DNA of 64,000 nucleotides, from positions 558,001 to 622,000 of the forward strand of contig CAMPDV010000119.1 of NCBI GenBank assembly GCA_946699065.1, in the 5' to 3' direction. Below are positions 37,186 through 47,816 of this stretch, in pieces. The notes under the pieces are model-generated. The model saw only the letters and a program-made list of their open reading frames with translations, had not been told where the DNA came from and searched no databases. Numbering within the stretch: position 1 is the first letter of the stretch; every line of letters starts with the position of its first letter. This DNA is from Loxodes magnus. Lineage: Eukaryota > Ciliophora > Karyorelictea > Loxodida > Loxodidae. A program made the position numbers and the translations under genes.

Positions 37186-37993
37186 TTTTATTATTTTATA
37201 GAATAATAAATATTTTATTTACTAAGATTTATATATTATATAAGCTATTTTAACTTCAGAGCAAGCATCCCACAAGAAACCTATTAATTAGATATTTAAA
37301 TATATAAGAAAATTAATTAGTTTGCTGAGTTAGTAATGAGCAAGCTTAGCCTAATCTTGCTAAGAATATTGAGAAATTCTTAGAATGTATAATAATGATG
37401 CTTCTCTTAATTTGCTAGTCTTTAGTTTTATACCAAATAGCAAAGATTTTTAGTTTTATAGTCTTTATTATCAAGATGAATTGATTATGCCTTTCTTATT
37501 AAGTAATAAAAAATATGTATACTATAATTGATCTATTTCTAGACGAAATCTGACAAAAGTAAGTAACTTTAATTTATTTTATTTGGATTTTAAATGTAAT
37601 ATATTGAACTAAATGCTTAGGCTAAGATACTCTTTGATATCAAACTGCTTATTATCAATTAACATTTTTAGTTAACTATTGTTATATGCATTTTTGCCTT
37701 TTCAATCTCATATCAAATACTATAAATTTCTCACTATTGCTATTACTTTCTCTTAAGATAGTACTTTCTTTATTTTTCGTTTGCTTACTACTTTAACTTA
37801 TGAAAATATCCTTCTATCTAAATCTTGATTAATTGTCTATTTTTAATCAATTATTCTAGAAACTCTCCTTGTTCTTCTTATGTCCTAAGCTCAGATCATG
37901 ATTAAAGTGATTCAATAATTAGGAGGGTAGAGATTTAAGGTATAAGTGAAGAGTAGTTGCATAAACAATTTCTTAACTGCTTTTAACTTTTAA
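37186..37993. other. Divergent intergenic region, no gene seen
   Basis: About 0.8 kb between the protease start and the next + strand gene; AT-rich, no motif. Promoters of both genes should lie here. Confidence 0.55.
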
Positions 37994-38692
37994 ATGGAAG
38001 AAACTAAAGAAATATTAAGAATCTGCTCTGAATTTGCCTAATTTTTTGAGAAGGATCCTCCTAAAGACTTAAGAACAGCTTTGAAGTGATTAAGATAAAT
38101 TCTAAACTTTGTACGTGATCTTAGTGAAGAGCTTCGAGAGTCAGAGTACAGGAATGAATAATATGAGTAATTGCTTTAAAAATATGAAGCTGAGTCTAGA
38201 TAGAATATTAAGATATAGCAACAATTAAAGTTATATACTGAAAGTATATAATAAAAAGTTGATGAGTCTGATTAATAAGCATTAGAAAATGCCAAAAAAA
38301 CAATTTAAGAATAAAAAAAACAAATTGTGATGCTGAAAATTTAGATCTAAAAACTTACTAAGGAGAAAGATATAAGAAAGCCTAAAAATAGTGATTTATA
38401 ATCATCTGTAATTAAGAAAAATCTTGGAAATGTAACTGACAGAGATTTCATGCAAATACTTACCAAGAGTATTGAGAAAAAGCGAAGTAAAAGCTAAAAT
38501 AATATGATTAATAACAAAAGAAGCAGCTTAATGGTCAAATTATTGAAGAATAGAGATCTGAGTAAGGAGAGGAATTTATCAGGATAGAAGTAGAGAGTTA
38601 AGGTAAAAAGTCAGAGATAATCAAGATAAAGCAGTCCTAAACAGTAGTATGCTAATTACTCCAGTGAGGTTTCCTCTCCGTATATTAAATGA
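37994..38692 (+). CDS. Coiled-coil protein, family not recognised
   Basis: A 232-residue ORF ending at TGA. The N-terminus METTK-like helix (first residues MEETKEILRICSEFAQFFEKD) leads into a long coiled coil (~residues 35-125, E/Q/K heptads). A basic Ser/Arg-rich tail follows (KRSKSQNNMIN, VKVKSQRQSRQSS). The tail composition suggests binding to nucleic acid or microtubules or regulation by phosphorylation, but that is inference. Only 28 bp separate its stop from the next start on the same strand, so the two genes are unusually compact. Confidence 0.75.
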
Positions 38693-38720
38693 AATTTTAA
38701 TTGTATATTTATTAATAAAA

Positions 38721-38960
38721 ATGGGCTCATGCTATGACTGTGAAAGAAGAAAGGATGAGACTGAGTTATCATTATAAGCCTTAGAAACACCTAGTTCCAA
38801 TCAAGTAAGGAGAAATATCACAAAAGATGATTAAAGAAATAGCTTACTACTAGAATATAGCTAAATCTAGTAAAATCTAAAAGGTGAGTCCAATGTTAAA
38901 AACATTTTAAGTGAAGAACACGAAGAAGCATTACCTATTTATATCGATGCAGCTGTTTGA
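38721..38960 (+). CDS. Short MGSC-type lipidated protein
   Basis: A 79-residue ORF beginning MGSCYDCERRKDE: Gly2 fits N-myristoylation, and Cys4 and Cys7 fit palmitoylation, so a membrane-tethered adaptor is likely. The rest is acidic/polar with a dileucine-containing stretch (NSLLLEYSQ) and a hydrophobic end (LPIYIDAAV). The architecture (lipidated start, short acidic body) recalls LAMTOR1-like anchors, but no homology can be shown by eye. Composition and a clean TGA end support a real gene. Confidence 0.65.
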
Positions 38961-40311
38961 ATTCTTTGTTTTTATCTTAATTTATTAACGATACTACAAT
39001 ATTTCCTTTCTTAATCAAATCTATATTATCTTTTCGCTGTATGGGTAATAATATAGAGTCATTACTATAGCTATTTATAATATGTCAGTAAATGATAAAA
39101 AAGATTATAATAATGTAAAACATTAAATGACCATTAATGAATGGTAAATATGCCCTGAAGCATTTTCTTAATAATAATATTTATATTACGCGTGAAAAGT
39201 TGCTTTTAAGTCCTGCATTTAAAGAATTTCATTCAAATCTTTTGAATTTTTTCAGCAAAAAGGAAAACATTTGTACTAATAATAGTTTCATTAAGCTCTT
39301 TAGACTCTATATAATACCTTTCTTGTGACTAGAAGATATTTTTAAGCTCTTTTTTACATCTTGTTAGGCTTAGAAGATTTGTAAAGTTTATTTTAGTTTG
39401 ATAGATAGCTTTAAACTTTTTAGCTACATCTCTGGAGGTATTTTAACTATATTAAATTCATAAGATATTCTCCATTTAGTGAGGAATCAGAATACTAATA
39501 TATGAATGCGAACTCTATCTGTTATGATATTCAAAATGATACCTTTAATTTAAGGAATCAAGACTATAAGATGACTGCATTTTAAGATAGTGATTGCTAA
39601 TATTTTCTAAAGCATATAAGTATTATTCATGTACTAAGCAGCATCAACTCAAGAAGATAGAATAAAGTATATCTCATTAGATTTATTTAATTATAGAGCT
39701 GCAAAAAATAATGAGATTTCGTATAATTTAACGAATCAAATTTAAATAGAAAATATCTAATAAAATCAAAAAAAAATTGACTGATATTTTATATTTAAAT
39801 CCATAAAGCAAATTCATTACCTTGCTCATCTTATCTGAATTAATAAAATTTATATGAATTGTGGAAGATATTACCATATAGTTATTTCCTTTAAAAATAA
39901 GCACTGGTAAGATTATACTTTAATACTATTATAAATTTAAAGTCATTTTTATTGAAACCCTAAAAAACATATATATTAAATGCGATATAAAAGCTTAAAG
40001 GCTTAGCTATGCTAGCAAATAAAAATGATCTACATTTACAGGGTGGAATAGAAAATTAGAATCTATATTTAATTATTAAAATAGGCTTTTATTATGACCA
40101 TTAAGAATCATCATTTTCAAAATCTAGAGTGGTATGGAAGCGATTTAATTTATAAATAAAATTGAGTATCAGTTAGCTATCTGACAAATATTATAAAGAT
40201 ACTTTAATGAGATGTTTTAGTATAATGGGATATTGAATAATCAATATTTTAAAAAATTTAATAAATAACATATAGTGCGCCTTTTATTAAAGACGCGTAT
40301 AACTAGCCTTA
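38961..40311. other. Intergenic region with one weak ORF
   Basis: Mostly AT-rich without motifs. An ORF at 39137-39328 (+; 63 residues, including IYITREKLLLSPAFKEFHSN) is open in both this and the standard code, and continues past its TGA to 39505. It has no known motif; it could be a small gene or a relic. Confidence 0.45.
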
Positions 40312-42243
40312 TCAAGTACGATCCTAAACAAGATCTTTCTTTTGCTAATTACTGAATTTAAAGACTAATTCATCAATCTGTTCAGTTAATTCAGCAATAC
40401 TTCCTTCAGCTTAAAGACTATAAGGACTAGGCTCCAAACTTGGTTTTCTCCCTGTAATAAATAAAATGACCTGTAAAAATTTCAATTTCATCTATAAGTT
40501 CTTCAGATTATTTCAGTTCTTCTCTTTCTTCAGCAATTGCTTTGAGGATCTAGCTTCTAATATCTTCTGACAGTTCTGAAAGTCGAATACTATCTTTTTT
40601 AATTAAATCCTCTAAGTTAATATCTAATTTTAAGATTTGTTATAGATACTGAGTGAGATTATGCTTAATAGTGAAATTTTCTATCTGCTTTTCGATGCTA
40701 TTTTTTCTCACTCCATTAGTCTTTACTTCTCCATTTAATTAAACAACATTATCTACTGAAGGAGATCTATTTATAGGCTTTGGCTTAATCTATTCATCAT
40801 TCGTTGAAAATTTTCTTACTTTCATCTTTTCCTCGTTTTCTGCATATGAATAAGCATGCTTTCTTAATGGTGGAAGTTGATTTGATATTTATTAAAGTTC
40901 TGAACTATTTTACAAGGTATTAGTGTCTTCTTTGTTCACAAGACAGGTGATACACACTTTACTTGGAAATATATTTTCAATCTAAGTTAAATTCTATGGA
41001 AGTTCAAGCTTCTATTACTTTTCACTTAGCTATTCTTCCTTTTGCTATGGTAAAGCTATTACATTTTTATTCCCTGGAGTTCTATTTTAAAAATTTACCT
41101 TTTGTCTTTACCTGAATGATAATAGGGACAGTCCTATCCCTTTTAGCAATTAATTCCTGCAGTACAAGGTCTTGTTTTATAATTAAGAGGATGAAATTCT
41201 TGTTCCTTCCATCCATGGCATTTTAAACAAGTATCCATTTTTTGGCATCCTCCTTCCTCATAGGTTAATATAAAAGTGCCACTTTTTCAGTTAGAGCAAG
41301 GATCAGGCTAATATTGAAAAAACTAGGGTTTCCTTCTGAAATCTTATCAATTATGAGCATACACACACATTGCTTTGTCGTGCACTACGTTAAACGGACA
41401 TCAAACGCTTTTATAGTGATAGATATAAAAATCGTTATCTCTTATCATATTATGAATTAACTCTACCTTAATATCTTTCTCAGCATGAGCAAATGAACAA
41501 AACTAGGAGTATTCGCATTGATTGAGTTTATAAGGGTAATAGGAGCAGAATTTGCTTTTATATTTTGAAGGATGATATAACTACTCTACTCTGTTATGAG
41601 ATTTTGCACATGAGTCTTGTAACATGCATTGATCTGTTTCTGCATGCTCACAAAGCTCAGGTACATAGTCATGCGAATTTATTCGTCTGCGATCTCTTAA
41701 AGAATGATAATAAAGGCAGTGCTTAGGATTATGTTGGTGCTATAGCTTGCAGGGTTTAATTTTAAAGACATTTAAGTCAAGATGCTCAAGTTTACTTTCT
41801 TAGGTAATATTTCAGCAATTTCCTTATTTAAGGTTCTAGGATTCTATTACATCTGGTTTGCGCAATTATTCGTATCCATAATGAGCATTTTCACAGAAAT
41901 AGACTCCTTTAGAACAAGTTGGTTTCTCGCACCATCGAGTTTTGTACTTTGCAGGATGGTATAGTAGTTCCTCAAAACTGTGGCATTCTGAGCATTTATC
42001 TTAGTTAATACATACTTCAGATTTAATTAAAGAAGGACATAATTTGTCTCTATAACTTAAAAGGCTTTTATTTTCAGTGAAAACTCCTCTTCTACGGTTG
42101 GCATTTGAATGATAGTAAATGCAAAGCTGAGAGTTACTACAAAATCCGAAGGTTTAGAGTTAAGGGCATAGAGTAATCAGATAGTTTTGCATAATATAGG
42201 AGTGTTCTTATCTTTCTAAAGGCATAGTGGTGTTGAAACTCAT
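40312..42243 (-). CDS. CCCH zinc-finger protein (Unkempt-like layout) with two tiny introns
   Basis: A 631-residue protein after removal of 17-nt and 19-nt introns. The first ~400 residues hold a tandem series of C-x(5-9)-C-x(4-6)-C-x3-H fingers. Examples are CPQLQTFGFCSNSQLCIYYH, CEKPTCSKGVYFCENAH, CSYYPYKLNQCEYSQFCSFAH and CTAGINCQKGQDCPYYH, preceded by the typical LYHPAKYKTRWC linker. Such proteins bind RNA and control translation or decay. The C-terminal third is K/E/Q-rich, with a Cys pair (CITC) and a coiled coil (IKKDSIRLSELSEDIRSQIL). At least four in-frame TGA codons lie in the finger region and read as Trp. Both introns are needed to keep the C-terminal frame. The stop is TGA at 40314-40312. 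Confidence 0.88.
40452..40470 (-). other. 19-nt intron in the CCCH gene
   Basis: Minus strand gtcattttatttattacag. Splicing gives IFTGRKPSLEPSPYSLQAEG and a clean TGA end; retention gives a short unrelated tail. Confidence 0.72.
41082..41098 (-). other. 17-nt intron in the CCCH gene
   Basis: Minus strand gtaaatttttaaaatag. Splicing joins KDKR to TPGNKNV and keeps a long C-terminal frame free of TGA; retention leads to a TGA about 60 codons on. Confidence 0.8.
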
Positions 42244-43388
42244 AGTAGCTACCTTTTTTAAATTTATTGTTAAATAAAGAAATAAAAATGGAAAATATTA
42301 GATAGATTCTAAACTCTCCAAATAACTACCTTTACTAATATGAACTTCTATTAATTTCATGTTTTCATATCTTAGCAGATAATTGTAGAAAGGCTGTCTA
42401 GTTATGTCATACCTCTATAATTATATTTAAACTTAATATTAATTACTAGTTTATCTCAGTCCAAGAGATGCTAATGGTTCTATTTAAGTTTTAAAAGAGC
42501 TTGAATATCTATAACTTATATAATCTAATATCTTCATACAAGCTCAGTAATAACTATATCCCTATCAGTCTATTTTAGTCTCTTTAATAAATAGTTATGA
42601 TAGCATTACTTCTAGTTACTTTAGGTACTTATATAATACCTTATTTAATTCAAAAGATCTTGATACTTTATTTGACTGTATAAATGAGAAGAATTATTTA
42701 AGATGAATGAAATGCTTTGATTTATTATTAATTCTAAATATTATACATTAGAGTATTGAGTCTAGAGCTATGTTATGTTACTATTATTATAGAGTAAGAG
42801 AGTCAAATCTAGTTTCTTTTGAGTTTCTTCTTTATTTTCCTAAGCAAATTCCTTATAAATTATTATGCTTCTTTCATTTGTTTTCTATATCTAAGTCGAA
42901 TAAATTTTTATTATCAAAGCTAGATTTAATCAAGCTAGCATATTTTGGTTAATTTATTAACAACCTTCCATAAGGAAGGTTAAGTAACAGCAAGTAGAGC
43001 TGGTAGTTATGTATAGAATGGTTTTAAGAAAGATAGCTCTATAAAGCCTCTAAATGGCTTAAAGGTAACTTAAGTAATATTAATCATTTAAATCCTTATC
43101 TTAGCATTTAATCCTTTATATCTCTGAGCATTAAAGCCTAATCTAATAAATTATATTTTAAAGCTATTTTCTTATGTAATGACTCTTCTTAAAATAGACT
43201 AAATCAAATTACAAGCAGATATAATATCTAGTTATTCAAAACTAACCAAAGATACACCTTATTAATGTCTTATACTCATTAAGCAAGAATTACTAAGCAT
43301 ATTTTATAGTCTAGGTTAGGTTTAAATAGCAGCTTAGAAATTTAAAAGTAAACCATTCTTTAAATAATTTGTACTCTAACTTATTCTA
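42244..43388. other. AT-rich intergenic DNA, no gene seen
   Basis: About 1.1 kb of AT-rich sequence between the CCCH start and the ankyrin gene; no motifs. Confidence 0.55.
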
Positions 43389-43889
43389 ATGGGTTAATGC
43401 TGCTTCGTCGATTTATAAGAAGATAATTTCTAAAACCTTTTGGAGATAAATACTGATGATTCTTCTGATAACTATGAAACACTGTAGCTAAGCTATTCCA
43501 TTTTTGAAGGAGATTTATAGAGGGTGTAATAATGTATTGAGCAGAATAAGAACTTGCTGAATGAAAATTTGGTTTGTAAGCCAATGGGAAGAACAGCTCT
43601 ACATATGGCAAGCGATTTAGGTCATCTACACATAGTTGAATGGCTTATAAGCTAAAAGGCGAATTTAAATGCAAAAGACTCATTAGGATGAACACCTCTA
43701 ATGTGTTCCGTCAAGTCTAATAATTATGAAGTATCTGATTTGTTATTGAGAAAGGGAGCAGATCACAAATGTATGAACATATAAAATGAGAATGGGCTGA
43801 AAATAGCTTAGAAAAATAAGAACAATGATATGGTTCTACTGCTTTAGCAATATAATATTTAAATGATTTTTTTTGGAAATTTAATTTGA
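43389..43889 (+). CDS. Ankyrin-repeat protein with MGQCC lipidation-type start
   Basis: A 166-residue protein. MGQCC (Gly2, Cys4, Cys5) fits N-myristoylation plus double palmitoylation. Ankyrin repeats follow: YSIFEGDLQRVQQCIEQNKNLLN, then MGRTALHMASDLGHLHIVEWLI and LGWTPLMCSVKSNNYEVSDLLL. The canonical G-x-T-P/A-L-H and V-x-x-L-L signatures are clear. It is probably a small membrane-tethered protein-binding adaptor. The Trp in GWTPL is a TGA codon. It ends at TGA 43887-43889, 34 bp before the BTB gene on the same strand, at the head of a packed four-gene cluster. Confidence 0.82.
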
Positions 43890-43923
43890 AATAACTTAAA
43901 ATTTAACCTTACAGTCTATAAAA

Positions 43924-44961
43924 ATGGATAACCAATTAGATATTATTTTTGAAGCAACTGAAGATTTATTCGCTACATGAAATTCAGAGTGTGTTATGGT
44001 AAAAAATGCTAAAAAGAGAATTTAAGCCTAAAAATAAAGAACCATCTAATCCCACTGCTTTGAGTTTTGTGGTCTCACTGGTTTGTAATTTAGCACATTA
44101 AGGTTTACATAAGATGCATCAGGAATGCAATGCATAAAGATGGAATCTAAGTTCATTTCATCGTGTAATATTAAAGTTATGCACACTTAAGAGTTCAAAA
44201 GGAGAAACTTCTAGGATTTGAAGCCAGCTTTGTTAGGTCTACTAGAGGAAGGAATGCTATCTGATGTGACAATAATTGCTTAAAACGAAAAAATATCTGC
44301 CCATAAATGCTTACTTATGTGTAGAAGTCCTGTGTTCAAAACCATGCTTTCTTCCTAAGGATTCTTGGAAAATGTAACAAATACAATAGAAATTCAGGCT
44401 GAACCAAGTTTAGTAAAGATAATGCTTCAGTGAATTTATACAGGTGAAGCTAAGCTTCCAGATTAAATAGAATAAGTTATTAACTTATTATATTTAGCTG
44501 ACTAATTTATGCTCGCAGATTTTAAGCAAAGAATAGAAGAAGATATAGTGGCGAAACTAGAACCTACTAATGTGCTGACCATACTTACTTAAATGAACGT
44601 TTTGCCTGTGTCATCCTACTTAATTACAGAAGCGAAAATTTTATTCGCTAGGGAACTCCCAATGATAATTCATAACGAACCTTAGTTTGAGTAAATAATA
44701 TCAAAAGTTCCAGGCTTAATGACAGAACTTTTTCAGCATTTTCATAAATAGAGTAACAAAAAGATGAAGAGAAGAGTGACTTTCTAGCTTGCCGAAGGTG
44801 TAACTGTAGATACGTTAGATGAAGTAGAAACTCCTTCAAATCATAGTGGCTATAGCTCGACTGGAAGCAGTCTGATTTAAAAATATTTGATTAATTCTGT
44901 TTTATCTGAATTCATAAAAAATGGGTTAAAATTGTAGTTGTCTTAGATAATACACTGCTGA
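43924..44961 (+). CDS. BTB/POZ protein with MATH-like N-terminal region
   Basis: A 345-residue ORF. Residues ~12-95 are a beta-rich region with MATH-like features (e.g. ATWNSECVMVKNAKK and KFISSCNIKVMH). Residues ~108-210 are a clear BTB domain: LLEEGMLSDVTI, KISAHKCLLMCRSPVFKTML, IMLQWIYTGEAKLP, NLLYLADQFML. A short BACK-like helical stretch follows. This layout resembles SPOP-type adaptors that bring substrates to Cullin-3 ubiquitin ligases. The W in LQWIYTG is TGA. The only in-frame TGA stop (44959-44961, tandem TGA-TGA) lies 41 nt inside the next gene. Ending instead at the TAA at 44878-44880 (after GYSSTGSSLI) would avoid the overlap, so the true 3' end is uncertain. Confidence 0.85.
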
Positions 44962-46060
44962 TGATAGTTAAGTTGAAGTTGAAAAAATTAGAAAGAAAAA
45001 CAAATAGAAGAAGAAAATAAAACTCAGATTTAAGAACTAAAATCAAAATCCTATTTTAGCTGCTAGCAAAATTTAAGCAGCTTATAGAGGTTTCAAAACT
45101 AGAAAATAATTAAAATTTCCTAAGCTCAAACCTGCTGCACTAGCTACTGAATAATAACTTGGAGAATTTAGATTTGATAAATGCTAGAATAGTTGTATTC
45201 ATTTTCCTGGAGAATTGCCAACAGTATAATTAGAAAATGGTTCTATTTATATTGGAGAATGAAATTAACAGAATTAACGGCATAGTCGTGGAATATAAAT
45301 ATGGGCTAATGGCTCTAAATATACTGGATATTGGTAAAGCGACATGGCACATGGCAAAGGAAGATTTATTCATCCAGATGGTGATGTTTATGAAGGTGAT
45401 TGATTCTAAGATTAAGCACATGGATATGGTGTATATCTTCATATCAATGGTGCTAGATATGAAGGAGAATGGAAATAGGATAAATAACATGGTCAGGGTA
45501 CAGAATAATGGCCAGATGGAGCTAAGTATATGGGAAGCTATGAAAATGGAATGAAAAATGGTTAAGGAGAGTTTACTTGAGCAGATAAATCTATTTTCAA
45601 AGGATAATTTAAGGATAATCTCATATTTGGCATTGGATCATATCAATGATCTGATGGAAGAAGTTTTACTGGCTAATGAAAAGATAATAAAATGCATGGA
45701 CATGGAGTTTTCACGTGACCAGATGGAAGAATCTATCAAGGGGAATATATCGAAGACAAAAAAGAAGGTCACGGCGTTTTTACATGGCCAGATGGTAGAA
45801 AATATGAAGGATAATGGAGAGATGGAAGATAGCATGGATTGGGAATTTTCATAGATGCTAGAGGAATTCAAAAGAAAGGCGAGTGGAGAGAAGGCAAAAG
45901 AGTTAGATGGATTGATGACTAACTCCATTTGTTGCTTAATTTATCACAAAATATCTCAAACAATAACAAAAAAGCGATATCTAATATTCTAAATTACTTT
46001 AGCTACTTAACGTAATTTTTCTAGTCGATCAAAAGTTAGAAGCATAAGTATTTAAACTGA
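44921..46060 (+). CDS. IQ-motif plus MORN-repeat protein with MGQNCSC start
   Basis: A 379-residue protein. MGQNCSC fits myristoylation plus palmitoylation. A basic stretch leads to an IQ motif ([15 protein letters not shown], residues ~49-63), a calmodulin-binding site. About ten MORN repeats follow (e.g. [39 protein letters not shown]), ending [13 protein letters not shown]. It is a close paralogue of the truncated MORN gene at 1-1514. Likely role: membrane-linked, calcium/calmodulin-responsive scaffold of the cortex. The ~45 residues after RWIDD look atypical (three TAA/TAG codons, S/N/L-rich) before the TGA at 46058-46060, so termination or splicing near 45920 is possible. Confidence 0.9.
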
Positions 46061-46126
46061 AAAATTATATCGTATATCTATGGTGTAAATAATTATATCT
46101 CATTTTCTCTTTCACTTCTAAATAAA

Positions 46127-47816
46127 ATGAAAGCATAATATGTTTTCGTTCTACTTGCAGCATTAAGCTTCCTAGCTTACTTTTTATTTACTAATCTTCA
46201 AGTATAATAAGGGAACGTTGTCTAAAGCAACATCTAGAAAGAGTAAAACTCAGTTTTTCTCGAATAAAACGAGATTCAAATTGACAGAAGGAGAAGATTG
46301 AGCACCAGTTCTAAGTAAGATAGTAAAAAGAGCTCTAGCTAGAAAAAATCAAAAGAAAGATCAAAATCGTAGTAAAGAAACTAAACAAGTGAAGAGACAT
46401 AAGAAAGAAATGTAGACAAAAAGAAATTAGTAGACAAGAAAAAGCAAATGAAAGAAAATAGCAAGCGTAAGCTTAACGAAACAGGATTTAAGGCAATAAC
46501 TAGACATTTAAACTTGAAGTAAAATTACTGTTAATTGGTCGAAGAATATAGAAGAAAAAATCCTTATACGATAGATAGAGATTAAGGTATTCCTTCTTTG
46601 GAAGATTTTGCAGTGCTTTCAGATTATCAAAAAAGTATACCCTCAATGGTATTTTAAAAATATAATAATCTATTCTCATAGTATGAAAAAAAAGCAAAGA
46701 AATCCAGCCATATAAAATCGAGTACCAATAAAATTGAATTAGATCCCCAAATTGCAATTTTCTATCCATTAGGTAAACCAGATAGCGTTTTTTGGAAGAT
46801 AAATTAAACTTATGCTTGTAAATGGCAGAGAACTATGAAGAGCTATAATTATTGTGGCTTAAGTAAGAAAACTCTTATAAAGAGTAATGTCAATAGTTAC
46901 ATCTAAGAACTTAAGTCTAATAACCAAACTAGCTGTTTTGAAGGTGATCGTTTCTATTCTCCATATTATCACCTCAATAATAAATAAGAGTGTGAGGAAT
47001 GGTTTAATTATTTAGAATCAGTTTAATATAATTTGAGTCAAATAAACCGAAAATGGATAGTAAAAAGAAGCAAACATTAAGGATATATCCCTCATTAATT
47101 GGAATCTTCTACTTTGAATGAGTTACTTAATAGATATAAAAATGGATCTAATTGTGGAAGTATATAAGCTGACTATATAATATAGAAATATATCTTAAAT
47201 CCTAAATTAGTCGATGGGTTTAAATTTGACGTAAGAGCGTATTTGTACATTGCAAATAGACATCCCTTGATAGCACTATATCATCCTGGACATGTCAAGA
47301 TTGCTTTGAAATAATATAAAGATGAATCTTTAAATGTAAGTGCTTATATAGAGTGAAAGAAGGACTATATCATAGAAGCAAGCATCTTAAGGAGAGAATG
47401 AGTTATCATTCTAAGATTTCTAAGAAAAGTATTAACTTTATTCTCAAGATGAATGGTAGAAAATATAAAAAAAGTTGATGTAGAATTTACTTCATTTAAT
47501 GCTAATGAATAAGAAACAAGTTGCAAACGAACCAAATACTACTTTCGCTTTTTATTAGGTTCAGTTTATTTTAGATGACCAAGATCATTTTTGGTTTATT
47601 GATAGTAGTCCTGGTGCTTTGAGAGGTGGATAAAAAAATAATCAAGAATAAGTTTATAATATGTTTGAAGAAATGATAAAGATATAGTTAATACTATTAT
47701 CAGAAAGAAAGATTGATAGCTTTTTAGATCAATCATAGTGGAAAGTTCTATATGATGAAACAAGGAAAGGAACAAAAATGTATTCCAACCTTTTTAATGC
47801 AAAATGCTTGATTTGA
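46127..47816 (+). CDS. TTLL-family ligase with N-terminal signal/anchor segment
   Basis: A 557-residue tubulin-tyrosine-ligase-like protein after removal of a 16-nt intron. TTLL enzymes add tyrosine, glutamate or glycine to tubulin and other targets. ATP-grasp motifs are visible: RKWIVKRSKHQGYIP (phosphate-binding loop region), SIQADYIIQKYILNPKLVDGFKFDVRAYLYIA, and the metal/substrate loop YQVQFILDDQDHFWFIDSSPGA. Unusually, the protein begins with a hydrophobic stretch (YVFVLLAALSFLAYFLFTNL) like a signal anchor, followed by an S/K/R/Q-rich linker, so the catalytic part may face the ER lumen or outside. Where classical TTLLs have EVNxSP, this one reads IDSSPG, which casts doubt on normal catalysis. 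It lies 66 bp after the MORN gene. Confidence 0.82.
47336..47351 (+). other. 16-nt intron in the TTLL gene
   Basis: gtaagtgcttatatag. Splicing restores the frame that carries YQVQFILDDQDHFWFIDSSPG; without it that motif is out of frame. Confidence 0.85.

Noticed and set aside
44848..44857. 10-nt gtggctatag as a BTB intron giving an in-frame TGA
   Set aside because: It would solve the overlap, but 10 nt is below any intron size supported here; kept only as a remote option.
45237..45928. Overlapping standard-code ORFs on both strands
   Set aside because: Artefacts of the wrong code over the IQ-MORN gene.
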